From Aequorivita antarctica (GTDB lineage Bacteria > Bacteroidota > Bacteroidia > Flavobacteriales > Flavobacteriaceae): a DNA stretch of 50,849 nucleotides. Both the position numbers and the translations under genes were made by a program. Location: NCBI RefSeq assembly GCF_007997155.1, contig NZ_VORT01000017.1:1-50849 (forward strand), written 5' to 3'. Shown in pieces: positions 29,324 through 38,334 of this stretch. The notes under the pieces were generated by a model. That model ran no database searches. It was not told where the DNA came from and saw only the letters and a program-made list of their open reading frames with translations. Within the stretch, counting starts at the first letter, position 1; every line of letters starts with the position of its first letter.

Positions 29324-30712
29324 ATGAAACAGACATTCCGTTTATTTCTGGTAGCGCTTTTTGCTGGCGCCATTACGCTTGGGGGGTACAAATTCTTCGA
29401 AAAAAAGGATTATATTTCCTTCGACCCACAACAAAATTCAAACTTTATTCCCACCAACTTTTCTGCGACAGGCGCTGAAATGAACACTGATTTTACCGAG
29501 GCCGCAGAGAAAACTGTCCACGCCGTGGTTCACGTTAAAAACACCACCGTAAGCAAACAACCTACAAATATTATGGAGTATTTTCAAGGAGGAGGACAGC
29601 CACGTGCTATGGTTGGCAGCGGTAGTGGTGTAATTATTTCGCCAGACGGTTATATTGTAACCAACAATCACGTAATCGCCAATGCTTCAAATCTTGAAGT
29701 TACATTGAATAACAATAGAACTTATACCGCAAAATTGATAGGCACAGACCCAAGCACAGATATTGCGTTAATTAAAATTGATGGTGATGATGCGTTTCCT
29801 TTTATTCCTTTTGGGGATTCAAACAATGTGAAAATTGGCGAATGGGTTTTAGCTGTCGGAAACCCTTTCAATCTAACCTCAACGGTTACTGCTGGAATTA
29901 TTAGTGCCAAAGCGCGCGATTTAAACCAGTTTGACGGCAATCCGCAATCCTTCCTCCAGACCGATGCAGCAGTAAACCGTGGAAACAGCGGTGGCGCTTT
30001 GGTAAATACACGCGGTGAATTGATTGGGATTAATACAGCTATTACTTCGGAAACGGGAAGTTATGTGGGTTATTCCTTTGCCGTTCCTTCCAACAACGCT
30101 CGAAAAGTGATTGAAGATATTTTGGAATACGGAAACGTACAACGCGGAATCTTGGGAATCCAAGTGGGTAACATTAATCCACAAATTGTTGAAAAATATG
30201 GAATCAACGACACCGAAGGCGTTTTTGTGGGCGGAATTGAAAAAGGAAGTGGTGCCGATAAAGCTGGAATCAAAGAAGGCGACATCATTAAACAACTGGA
30301 TGGTTATAAAGTTTCAAAATTTGCAGATCTCTCGGGTTATTTAGGATCCAAAAGACCAAATGATGTGGTTGAAGTGACAATACTTCGCGATGGAAGTGAA
30401 AGAAAAGTTCCTGTTACCCTCGTAAAGTTGGAAACTTTCTCTATTGACGACCTTGGCTTAGAGGTAAAAAACACAACAGAAGCCGAGCTAAAAGAGCGAG
30501 GTTTAGAAAATGGAGTAACCGTTACGCGCGCTTTGACGCCAGAAGTGGCACAATATAAACTGGAAGGGATTATCATCACCAAAATTAACGATGAACCCGT
30601 GAATGACATTGGCGATGTAAAACGAATTATGACACAACGCAATTATCGTTCGCCCATAAAAATGACTTTTATGGACACTGCGGGAAATATCAACTCCTTT
30701 ATATTTAGATAA
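29324..30712 (+). CDS. degP: DegP/DegQ-type periplasmic serine protease (Do family)
   Basis: This 462-aa HtrA protein has an N-terminal membrane or signal segment (LFLVALFAGAITLGGY). A trypsin-like domain follows with triad His116 (VTNNHVIANA), Asp146 (DPSTDIALIKI) and Ser222 (NRGNSGGALVN). Two PDZ domains come next (from about 270, including GVFVGGIEKGSGADKAGIKEGDI, and from about 375). It degrades or refolds damaged envelope proteins. A single-gene unit, it ends in a strong terminator; dapF is divergent upstream. DegP versus DegQ cannot be distinguished, so the symbol is generic. Confidence 0.94.
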   Translation: MKQTFRLFLVALFAGAITLGGYKFFEKKDYISFDPQQNSNFIPTNFSATGAEMNTDFTEAAEKTVHAVVHVKNTTVSKQPTNIMEYFQGGGQPRAMVGSGSGVIISPDGYIVTNNHVIANASNLEVTLNNNRTYTAKLIGTDPSTDIALIKIDGDDAFPFIPFGDSNNVKIGEWVLAVGNPFNLTSTVTAGIISAKARDLNQFDGNPQSFLQTDAAVNRGNSGGALVNTRGELIGINTAITSETGSYVGYSFAVPSNNARKVIEDILEYGNVQRGILGIQVGNINPQIVEKYGINDTEGVFVGGIEKGSGADKAGIKEGDIIKQLDGYKVSKFADLSGYLGSKRPNDVVEVTILRDGSERKVPVTLVKLETFSIDDLGLEVKNTTEAELKERGLENGVTVTRALTPEVAQYKLEGIIITKINDEPVNDIGDVKRIMTQRNYRSPIKMTFMDTAGNINSFIFR

Positions 30713-30733
30713 AACTCGATTAAATAACTTCTG

Positions 30734-30775
30734 AAACACCACTGAAAATCAAAACTTTCAGTGGTGTTTTTATTT
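30734..30775 (+). terminator. Terminator of the DegP-type protease gene
   Basis: A perfect 13-bp stem (30735-30747 with 30756-30768) with an 8-nt loop is followed by a T-rich tract, 22 nt after the stop codon. Confidence 0.92.
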
Positions 30776-30809
30776 TCAGTTTTTATTTCCCCAAGACGAT
30801 GAAAATAAG

Positions 30810-30817
30810 TAATTTTG
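30810..30817 (+). promoter_or_regulatory. gap -7 box
   Basis: TAATTTTG followed by CAC is a full TAnnTTTG match. A TTTC lies 20 nt upstream (30786-30789). It falls inside the longest open frame of gap, which argues for translation from the ATG at 30850. Confidence 0.6.
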
Positions 30818-30849
30818 CACAAAATTTAAACCCTTTAAAATCCTTCCAT

Positions 30850-32298
30850 ATGAGTTTTGATGACGTTTATGAAAAAGAACTGTCTTTTCAAACTGACCGC
30901 CGAAAAGCTTCAGTAGAATTTATTAAAATCATTAGTGACCTTTGGTACGACAAGTCCATTGAATTGGTACTTTTCCGCAACCAACTTATCGACCGCAATG
31001 TGAGTGAAATTTTGAACCTTCACGAGTATGCTGGCGAATTCGTTCAAAAGCCAATCTCAATTTTCGACTCTGTTGAAATTGCACAGGCCATCAAAACTTT
31101 GGATCTTCCACCTGCTAAATTGGACATTGGTAAACTTACCTATGAATTCCACCTGGAAGACGATAAATATTCAAACGCTTTGGCTTTCGTTTCAGATAAA
31201 TTGAAAAATGCCAAAGAAGCGAAAACAGTAGTTCCAAAAGATGTTGTGCTTTACGGTTTTGGTCGAATTGGCCGCTTACTAGCTCGCGAATTAATGACCA
31301 GAACGGGACAAGGAAACCAACTTCGTCTTCGCGCTATTGTGGTTCGCGGCAAAATGGATCAAACTGTTTTGGAAAAAAGAGCTTCTTTGCTTCAATACGA
31401 CTCGGTTCACGGAAATTTCCCTGGAACTGTACGTGCCGATCTTGAAAACAGTGCTTTGATAATTAATGGAACTACGGTTCATATTATTTATGCAAACAAC
31501 CCGGAAGACATTGATTATACAAAATACGGCATCGAGGATGCTTTGGTTATTGATAACACAGGTGCTTTCCGTGATGATAAAGAACTAAGCCGCCATTTAA
31601 AAGCAAAAGGTGCTGCAAAAGTATTGCTTACCGCTCCTGGAAAAGGTGTTCCAAATATCGTTCACGGTGTAAACCAAAACGAATACGATCCAAACACAGT
31701 TGATATTTTTTCAGCAGCATCTTGCACTACCAATGCTATCACTCCTATTTTAAAAGCAGTTGAAGATTCTTTCGGCGTAGTTCGTGGGCATTTGGAAACT
31801 ATTCACGCATATACAAACGACCAGAATTTAGTAGATAACATGCACAGCAAATACCGTCGGGGTCGCGCTGCAGCATTGAATATGGTAATTACAGAAACTG
31901 GCGCTGGAAGTGCGGTTGCAAAAGCCTTACCGGTTTTGGCAGGCAAACTTACTTCAAACGCAATTCGTGTTCCTGTACCTAACGGTTCTTTGGTAGTTCT
32001 AAATCTTGAAGTTGCAACGCCAACTTCAAAAGATGGCATTAACGCTACTATGAAGAAATATGCTTTAGAGGGCGACTTAGTGGAGCAAATTCAATATTCA
32101 ATGAATAACGAGTTGGTGTCCAGCGATATTGTTGGTTCTTGCTCTCCGGCAATTTACGACAGCAACGCTACTATAGTTACCGAAGACGGTAAAAACGTGG
32201 TGCTTTATGTGTGGTATGACAACGAATATGGCTATAGCCATCAAGTAATTCGCTTGGCTAAGTATATTGCCCAAGTTAGAAGATATACTTATTATTAG
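30850..32298 (+). CDS. gap: Glyceraldehyde-3-phosphate dehydrogenase, long Bacteroidota form
   Basis: This 482-aa enzyme interconverts glyceraldehyde 3-phosphate and 1,3-bisphosphoglycerate. The NAD(P)-binding start VLYGFGRIGRLLARELM is preceded by about 130 residues absent from classical 330-aa GAPDH. The catalytic Cys292 is in SAASCTTNAI; YDSVHGNFPG, HAYTNDQNLVDN and WYDNEYGYSHQVIRL are typical. The frame also allows an ATG at 30799, but a promoter box lies between the two, so 30850 (MSFDDVYEKEL) is chosen. A terminator follows. Cofactor preference (NAD or NADP) is not decided by the sequence seen. Confidence 0.93.
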   Translation: MSFDDVYEKELSFQTDRRKASVEFIKIISDLWYDKSIELVLFRNQLIDRNVSEILNLHEYAGEFVQKPISIFDSVEIAQAIKTLDLPPAKLDIGKLTYEFHLEDDKYSNALAFVSDKLKNAKEAKTVVPKDVVLYGFGRIGRLLARELMTRTGQGNQLRLRAIVVRGKMDQTVLEKRASLLQYDSVHGNFPGTVRADLENSALIINGTTVHIIYANNPEDIDYTKYGIEDALVIDNTGAFRDDKELSRHLKAKGAAKVLLTAPGKGVPNIVHGVNQNEYDPNTVDIFSAASCTTNAITPILKAVEDSFGVVRGHLETIHAYTNDQNLVDNMHSKYRRGRAAALNMVITETGAGSAVAKALPVLAGKLTSNAIRVPVPNGSLVVLNLEVATPTSKDGINATMKKYALEGDLVEQIQYSMNNELVSSDIVGSCSPAIYDSNATIVTEDGKNVVLYVWYDNEYGYSHQVIRLAKYIAQVRRYTYY

Positions 32299-32326
32299 TA
32301 GAAGTAATCCTTCTTTTTTAAATCAA

Positions 32327-32358
32327 AAAAATCCTGTTGTTTTGCCAACAGGATTTTT
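32327..32358 (+). terminator. gap terminator
   Basis: A perfect 13-bp stem (32327-32339 with 32346-32358) with a 6-nt loop ends in a T-run, 29 nt after the gap stop. Its loop contains the -33 box of the next promoter. Confidence 0.92.
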
Positions 32359-32370
32359 TGTTTATATTTG
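32341..32370 (+). promoter_or_regulatory. Promoter of the three-gene repeat-lipoprotein operon
   Basis: TTTG (32341-32344), an 18-nt spacer and TATATTTG (32363-32370) fit the Bacteroidota consensus closely. The element is nested in the gap terminator and lies 27 nt upstream of the first lipoprotein ATG. Confidence 0.7.
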
Positions 32371-32397
32371 GCATCTCCCCTTTTTTAACATTTTCTT

Positions 32398-33990
32398 ATG
32401 AAATTTTCAATCAATCAGTTTAACCTTAGGGTTTTATTTGTTTTTACAGCCATTCTATTAAATTCCTGCTCCAAAGACAGCGATGACCCAACTCCACAAG
32501 AAACAACCATAACTGTTTCAACCGCTGACTTTGCAAAAACGATGGATGAAAATCCAACAAGCGGTCAAGTTATTGGTACTGTTCTGGGAAGCACCAGTGA
32601 AGGAAGTGTTACTTTTTCAATAATTGAACAAACTCCATCGGGAGCATTCTCTATTGATGCAGCTTCCGGAGAATTGAAAGTTGCCGATGAAACACTTTTT
32701 GATTTTGAAACCAATCCCACAATTACTGGAACTGTGAAAGTGGCGAATGGAAGTATTTTTAAAAATGCCTTAGTAACTATTAATTTGGATGACGTTAATG
32801 AGGAAAATATATTTACTGGTAGTGTTCGATTATTTACACAAACGGAAGTAGAAACCTTTGGAAGCAATAATTATACTGCAATAACAGGAACTTTACTTAT
32901 AGGAAGCTTAGATAATTTAAATAGCCAAATTACAGATTTAAGCTCTTTGAATACGCTTAAAAGTATTGGTGGCCAATTAAATATTATTCAGAATGAAAGG
33001 CTCGCAGTGCTTACAGGATTACAAAATATTCATACAGTAACTAATGACGTAAATATTGCTTACAATAGAGGTATCCATAACTTGGAATCATTGAATGGTC
33101 TTACAACACTTCATCGCCAATTGACAATAACCGAAAATTTATTATTGGAAAATTTTAATGGATTGCAAAATCTTATAGAAATAGATAAAGATTTACGTAT
33201 TTGGGACAATCCGGCATTAAAAAATATTGATGCACTTACTAATTTAATTTCAGTAGGCGACAAGATAGCTATTAGCGGTAATGATCTATTGCAAAATATC
33301 AATGGGCTTCAAGGTTTAACTTCCATTGAAGGAGATCTCGAAATTACTTCCAATAATGCAATGTTAAATATTGAAGGGCTTCAAAATATTGAAACCATAA
33401 ATGGTATTTCCGTGAAGATTTCAGGTAATGACGCTCTTGTAAATTTAAATGGCTTAAATAATATTTCCACTCTTTTCTCATTAACAATTGATGATAATAG
33501 TTCATTGGAAAACGTTGATGGACTTTCAAATCTTCACAATTTAAAGGGCTTATCCATTACCAACAATCCCTTAATCACAAATATTGAGGCGGTCAGCAAT
33601 ATCACTTCCTTTGAGTCAGGGGTGTCAATTAGCCACAATGAGTCTCTGCCTAATATAAATGGATTACGAAATGTTCTCTCTGTAGGGGGAACTAGATTGG
33701 AAATTTCCTACAATAATTCATTAGAAAATTTAGATGGATTACAATCCCTTCAAAATGTTGGCGGTACTTTATATATAATTAAAAACCCATTATTGAGCAA
33801 TATGGATAGTTTGGAAAATCTACAAACAGTAGGATACAAATTGTATATTTGGAGCAATGATGCCCTAACAAACCTTTGTGGGTTACGCCCTTTACTTCTA
33901 AACAATGGGTTGGGAGATGAATACCAGGTTTTTGCAAACGCCTTCAACCCAACAAAACAAGATATTATAGACGGCAATTGCAGTCTATAA
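32398..33990 (+). CDS. Surface lipoprotein with cadherin-like and receptor L-domain-like solenoid repeats, copy 1
   Basis: This 530-aa lipoprotein has a type II signal peptide with lipobox LNSC. The residues after the Cys (CSKDSDDP) resemble the Bacteroidota lipoprotein export signal that sends proteins to the cell surface. Residues about 40-135 are cadherin-like (AFSIDAASGELKVADETLF). The rest is about 13 units of a 24-residue repeat with consensus LxIxxNxxLxN(I/L)xGLxxLxxVxG, similar to receptor L domains or a β-solenoid. A conserved tail with two Cys ends in NPTKQDIIDGNCSL. It is the first of three paralogues in one operon. Function is unknown; binding of a ligand or another cell is inferred from architecture only. 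Confidence 0.88.
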   Translation: MKFSINQFNLRVLFVFTAILLNSCSKDSDDPTPQETTITVSTADFAKTMDENPTSGQVIGTVLGSTSEGSVTFSIIEQTPSGAFSIDAASGELKVADETLFDFETNPTITGTVKVANGSIFKNALVTINLDDVNEENIFTGSVRLFTQTEVETFGSNNYTAITGTLLIGSLDNLNSQITDLSSLNTLKSIGGQLNIIQNERLAVLTGLQNIHTVTNDVNIAYNRGIHNLESLNGLTTLHRQLTITENLLLENFNGLQNLIEIDKDLRIWDNPALKNIDALTNLISVGDKIAISGNDLLQNINGLQGLTSIEGDLEITSNNAMLNIEGLQNIETINGISVKISGNDALVNLNGLNNISTLFSLTIDDNSSLENVDGLSNLHNLKGLSITNNPLITNIEAVSNITSFESGVSISHNESLPNINGLRNVLSVGGTRLEISYNNSLENLDGLQSLQNVGGTLYIIKNPLLSNMDSLENLQTVGYKLYIWSNDALTNLCGLRPLLLNNGLGDEYQVFANAFNPTKQDIIDGNCSL

Positions 33991-34002
33991 AAAACTAAAC
34001 TC

Positions 34003-35418
34003 ATGAATAGATTATTATCTTTAAAACTATTAGTAATTATCATCCTAACATTTGTTTCCTGTTCAAAAGACAGTGATGAACCTGAACCGGCTGAAACATC
34101 CGTGACAACTTCAGATTTTTCAACAACAATGGATGAAAATCCAACCAATGGGCAGGTTATTGGGGCTGTCCAAGGAAGCACTAACCAAGGCTCTATTTCC
34201 TTTTCATTAATCGAGCAATTTCCTGAGGGGGCTTTTTCCATTGACCCTTCCACTGGAGAACTGAAAGTTGCAGATGAAACCCTTTTTAATTTTGAGGTAA
34301 ATCCTACAATAATTGGAACGGTTAAAGTGGCCCAAGGAACTCTCTTTAAAATGGCTTCTGTAATTATAAATTTGAACAATTTAGAAGAAGACAGGTTATA
34401 TGAAGGTGATATAATTTTGACAACCCAAAACGAAGTTATTGCATTCGGAAACACTGGATATACGCATATAACAGGAAGCTTACTAATTGGAACATCCTAT
34501 TATGATGACATTGTGGATTTATCACCCTTATTAAATGTTGAGAAAGTTGAGAATACTTTATCCATTAACAATTGTTCCAATCTAATTACTACTGCAGGGC
34601 TGCGGAATATCTCTTATGTAGGGTCAGGATTGGTTGTGTATGATAATCCTGTATTAAAAAAAATCACAGATTTGCAAAATTTGGCTTTTTTAGAAGGTGT
34701 ATTATTTATTTCAGGGAATTTATCTTTAAATGAAATTAGCAGTTTTGATCAATTAACAGAAATTAAAGGAAATTTCCAACTATATGATAGTAGTATTAAA
34801 AACTTAGACGCCTTTGTAAATTTAAATTCAATAGAAGGATTTCTCACAATATATAACAACATATATCTCAATAATATAAATGGTCTTGCGAGCCTTAGCG
34901 CGGTAGGGGATCATATTAACATAAGTTATAATTATTACTTGACCGATTTAGATGGGCTTTCTAATTTGACAACCACTCTTGTAGGATTAGAAATTTATAA
35001 TAATTCATCCCTTGAAAACATAAATGGTTTGCACAACATTGAAACCACTGACAGACTTTTCATTACTTCTAATTATTCTTTGAAAAATATAGAGGGTCTT
35101 TCGAGCACTAAAAATGTAAATAGATTAAAAATTACCCAAAACAATTCACTCTTGAACCTACAAGGGCTTAATAATCTTACTGTTATTGGTGAGGACGGAT
35201 TGTATATTGAAGGCAATAATAAGTTAACAAATTTGAATGGACTTAACGGGATTAACAATATTCAGGGGGAGTTATCAATTTCTGAAAATTTCCTTTTAAG
35301 AGATTTTTGCATTTTACAGGATTTTCTTACCAACGGAAGTCTGGGTTCCTATTCGGTTTTCGGCAATTTCTATAACCCAACAATGCAAGAAATTATAGAT
35401 GGAAACTGCAACATATAA
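34003..35418 (+). CDS. Surface lipoprotein with cadherin-like and L-domain-like repeats, copy 2
   Basis: This 471-aa paralogue has the same layout: lipobox VSCSKDSDEP, a cadherin-like domain (AFSIDPSTGELKVADETLF), about 10 solenoid repeats and the conserved tail (YNPTMQEIIDGNCNI). It starts 12 nt after copy 1. The N-terminal region is close to copy 1 at the DNA level as well as the protein level (for example TMDENPTNGQVIGAVQGST), while the repeats have diverged and some have been lost. That points to duplication followed by diversification of the presumed binding surface. Confidence 0.88.
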   Translation: MNRLLSLKLLVIIILTFVSCSKDSDEPEPAETSVTTSDFSTTMDENPTNGQVIGAVQGSTNQGSISFSLIEQFPEGAFSIDPSTGELKVADETLFNFEVNPTIIGTVKVAQGTLFKMASVIINLNNLEEDRLYEGDIILTTQNEVIAFGNTGYTHITGSLLIGTSYYDDIVDLSPLLNVEKVENTLSINNCSNLITTAGLRNISYVGSGLVVYDNPVLKKITDLQNLAFLEGVLFISGNLSLNEISSFDQLTEIKGNFQLYDSSIKNLDAFVNLNSIEGFLTIYNNIYLNNINGLASLSAVGDHINISYNYYLTDLDGLSNLTTTLVGLEIYNNSSLENINGLHNIETTDRLFITSNYSLKNIEGLSSTKNVNRLKITQNNSLLNLQGLNNLTVIGEDGLYIEGNNKLTNLNGLNGINNIQGELSISENFLLRDFCILQDFLTNGSLGSYSVFGNFYNPTMQEIIDGNCNI

Positions 35419-35434
35419 CACAAAAAAATACAAG

Positions 35435-37006
35435 ATGAAACCACAGATAATTAAATTAATACCCGTAATTTCTCTTTTGTCTTTCATTACTTTACTTTCT
35501 TGTTCAAAAGACAATGATGACCCCGTTTCAATACAAACAACTATTTCGGCATATGATTTTTCCCAAGTCATAGATGAAGGTATTCCGGCTGGTTATGAAA
35601 TTGGCACATTGCAGGCAAGTACTAATCAAGGATCTTTATCCTTTTCGCTTACTAACCAAAATCCGGAAGGAGCGTTATCCATAGATGCAGCCACAGGGAA
35701 ACTTAAAGTGGCAAACCCAAGTCTGTTTGATTATGAAAGCCATCCTGTAATCTCTGGATCGGCATTAGTTACCAATGAAGCTATTAGTGAAAACATTAAT
35801 ATAACAATTACTTTAAATGATATAAACGAAGACAATGTTTACATAGGAACCATCAATTTGAGAAGTCAAACTGAGGTCGACGCTTTTGGGGCAAACAATT
35901 ATACTCACATAAGTGAAACCTTAAATATTGGAAAGTATCTTGATAACCAAATTTCTGACATTGATGATCTTTCACCCCTTTCTTCACTAACATCTATTGG
36001 TCGTAATTTAATTGTGGGATTAAACCCAAACCTACAAAATCTTCAAGGGCTGGATAATGTTTCGCAGATTAGGGGGCAAATTGTTATAGTACAGAACGAG
36101 TCCCTTACCACTATACAAAGCCTTAGCAAAGCCAGTGGTCTCTTTCTTTCTGTGTCGATTTTCGAAAATGATAATCTACAGAATCTCGACGGGTTGGAAA
36201 AGCTTGAAAAATTAATTGATTTAAATATCGTTGATAATGCATCGCTAAAAAACATCAATGGCCTTTCCAATGTTAACCGAACTAACGCCATCTATGTTTC
36301 CAATAATCCTCAGTTAACCACTTTAACAGGGTTGCAGAACCTTCTAAAAGCAGATGGCGGAATTACCATTAGTGACAATTCCGCTTTAGTAAATATTGAT
36401 GATCTTTCAAATCTTATAATATTAGGAGACCATTTAAGCATAGTTGAAAACAGTTCATTATCAAACATTAATGGCATAGAAAACGTCATGATGTGGCCAG
36501 AAAATATTAGTATTCGAAACAACATTTCCCTTCAAAGTATTTCAGGATTAACAAGGATTAATAATGCAAAGAGTATAAGTATATTGGAAAACCCTGCTTT
36601 ATATAGTCTTGAAGGCTTAGAAAACTTGACCACAGCATCTAAGATATCAATTAATGATAATGAAAGTCTCCAAAATCTAAATCAATTGAACAACCTTAAA
36701 TCTGTTGGGGAATTAAAATTGGATGGTAATGAAAATCTGAACAACCTAGATGGCCTTTCAAATTTGGAATCAGTAATCCAAAACATTAGGATAAAAAATA
36801 ATAATGCCATTACAAATTTGAACGGTTTGCAAAACCTCATTCTTATAGGAGAGAATCTATATATTGAAAATAATTCCTTACTTACCAATTTTTGTAGTCT
36901 TCAGCAGATGCTTTTAAGAAATGGGTTAGCTGGTAATTATAATGTATCCAACAACGCCTACAACCCAACAAAACAAGACATCATAGATGGCAACTGCAGT
37001 CTTTAA
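35435..37006 (+). CDS. Surface lipoprotein with cadherin-like and L-domain-like repeats, copy 3
   Basis: This 523-aa paralogue has lipobox LLSCSKDNDDP, a more diverged cadherin-like domain (ALSIDAATGKLKVANPSLF), about 13 repeats and the tail NPTKQDIIDGNCSL. The frame is open from 35399 and would overlap copy 2 by 20 nt, but the signal peptide starts at the ATG at 35435 (MKPQIIKLIPVISLLS), leaving a 16-nt gap. It is the last gene of the operon. As in the other copies, the region after the signal peptide carries acidic residues typical of surface-exposed lipoproteins. Confidence 0.88.
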   Translation: MKPQIIKLIPVISLLSFITLLSCSKDNDDPVSIQTTISAYDFSQVIDEGIPAGYEIGTLQASTNQGSLSFSLTNQNPEGALSIDAATGKLKVANPSLFDYESHPVISGSALVTNEAISENINITITLNDINEDNVYIGTINLRSQTEVDAFGANNYTHISETLNIGKYLDNQISDIDDLSPLSSLTSIGRNLIVGLNPNLQNLQGLDNVSQIRGQIVIVQNESLTTIQSLSKASGLFLSVSIFENDNLQNLDGLEKLEKLIDLNIVDNASLKNINGLSNVNRTNAIYVSNNPQLTTLTGLQNLLKADGGITISDNSALVNIDDLSNLIILGDHLSIVENSSLSNINGIENVMMWPENISIRNNISLQSISGLTRINNAKSISILENPALYSLEGLENLTTASKISINDNESLQNLNQLNNLKSVGELKLDGNENLNNLDGLSNLESVIQNIRIKNNNAITNLNGLQNLILIGENLYIENNSLLTNFCSLQQMLLRNGLAGNYNVSNNAYNPTKQDIIDGNCSL

Positions 37007-37026
37007 AAACTAAAAGACCATAATTT

Positions 37027-37052
37027 CTCTGCGTCCTTTGCGCCTCTGTGGT
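37027..37052. repeat. Short intergenic degenerate CTYTGCGYC nonamer repeat
   Basis: CTCTGCGTC, CTTTGCGCC and a third partial unit (TCTGTGG) lie in tandem downstream of the lipoprotein operon. From memory, similar CTTTGCG-type intergenic motifs occur in other flavobacterial genomes; this was not checked. Confidence 0.5.
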
Positions 37053-37070
37053 ATACTTTCTCCGCAATGT

Positions 37071-37092
37071 CGCACAGGACGCTGTGTTTTTT
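37071..37092 (+). terminator. Weak candidate terminator of the repeat-lipoprotein operon
   Basis: A 5-bp stem (37073-37077 with 37082-37086) with a GACG loop is followed by six T. It is short but is the only candidate after copy 3. Confidence 0.4.
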
Positions 37093-37158
37093 ATGACTTT
37101 ATTAACTGAAAATTTCCCCACTTTCCATCAAATTTGTTAAAATTTTTTATAACAGAAA

Positions 37159-38334
37159 ATGTCAGAAATCAAGAAAAAAAGAGGTTTCAAAAAGAAACGC
37201 TATACCTTTCCTATTATAATTTTAATTCTACTAATTGCATTTCGCCTCTATCTTCCAACCTTAGTTAAAAATTACGTAAACAAAGTATTGGCAGACATTC
37301 CCGGCTATTATGGTCAGGTTGAAGATGTAGATATTTCGCTCATTCGCGGCGCTTATGTTATTAACGGTATGTACCTAAACAAAGGAACGGCAGAGTCACA
37401 AGTTCCATTTTTGAACTTTCCTAAAAGCGACATCTCTATTGAGTGGAAATCACTTTTCAAAGGAAAGATTGTGAGTGAAATAATAATGACCAGCCCAGAG
37501 GTTATTTATGTTTTTGAAGACCAAAAAGAAGAAAGTGGTGATGCTAATGCTGATGATTGGACTAAAGCGCTCACTGATATCGTTCCCATAGACATTAACC
37601 ATTTTGAAATCCACGATGGTAAATTGGCCTTCGTTCAACTTTCCGCAGACCCAAATATAGATTTACAGATAGACAAGCTTGAACTCACCGCAGATAACTT
37701 ACGCAATGTAGTTGAAAAAGAACGTATCCTCCCCTCACCCATTCGCGCCAGTGGCGTTTCTATTGGGAAAGGAAAAGTTTCCTTGGAAGGTTATATGAAC
37801 TTGGTAAAAGAAATACCTGATATGGATCTTTCTTTTTCGTTGGAAGATGCAGATGTAACGGCCTTAAATGATTTCACAAACTATTATGCCGGTCTAGATT
37901 TTGACAAAGGTACATTTGGGGTTTACAGTGAAATTGCCATTGCAGACGGCCATTTGGTGGGCTATGTAAAACCACTTTTGAAAGACACCACATTAATAGG
38001 AAAAGGCGATAGTTTTCTAGATGTTATATGGGAAGGATTTGTAGGTTTTTTCAAGTTTGTTCTGAAAAACCAAGGCACCGATACTTTGGCCACCAAAGTT
38101 CCTTTTGAGGGAGACTTAAACGATGTTAAGACAGGTGTTTGGCCAACTGTTTTAAATATTTTTGAAAATGCTTGGATCCAAGCTTTTAAAGGCGAAGTGG
38201 ATAATGATATTAACTATAAGGATGCTTTTAAAGAAGGTGAAATTACACGCGAACAAAAGCGTGAGCTTCGCAAAAAAGAACGAGAAGAAAGACGGGCAGC
38301 GCAAAAAAAGGAGCGCGAAGCTAAGAAAGGTTAA
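37159..38334 (+). CDS. DUF748/AsmA-like membrane-anchored protein
   Basis: This 391-aa protein has one N-terminal transmembrane helix (FPIIILILLIAFRLYL) after a basic start. A long β-rich periplasmic part resembles DUF748/AsmA-type repeats (VDISLIRGAYVINGMYLNKG, ISIEWKSLFKGKIVSEIIM, NHFEIHDGKLAFVQL). The C-terminal 40 residues are almost entirely K, R and E (a charged helix). Related proteins are linked with lipid transport or outer-membrane maintenance, but function here is not established. It lies 150 bp after the lipoprotein operon. Confidence 0.78.
   Translation: MSEIKKKRGFKKKRYTFPIIILILLIAFRLYLPTLVKNYVNKVLADIPGYYGQVEDVDISLIRGAYVINGMYLNKGTAESQVPFLNFPKSDISIEWKSLFKGKIVSEIIMTSPEVIYVFEDQKEESGDANADDWTKALTDIVPIDINHFEIHDGKLAFVQLSADPNIDLQIDKLELTADNLRNVVEKERILPSPIRASGVSIGKGKVSLEGYMNLVKEIPDMDLSFSLEDADVTALNDFTNYYAGLDFDKGTFGVYSEIAIADGHLVGYVKPLLKDTTLIGKGDSFLDVIWEGFVGFFKFVLKNQGTDTLATKVPFEGDLNDVKTGVWPTVLNIFENAWIQAFKGEVDNDINYKDAFKEGEITREQKRELRKKEREERRAAQKKEREAKKG

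Noticed and set aside
33750-34454. 234-aa antisense frame across repeat lipoproteins 1 and 2
   Set aside because: It is produced by the biased codon pattern of the solenoid repeats on the opposite strand and has no recognisable domain or promoter.
32900-36900. Repeated DNA resembling a CRISPR or satellite array
   Set aside because: The periodicity is 72 nt (24 codons), degenerate and in frame with the lipoprotein genes; there are no identical repeats with unique spacers.
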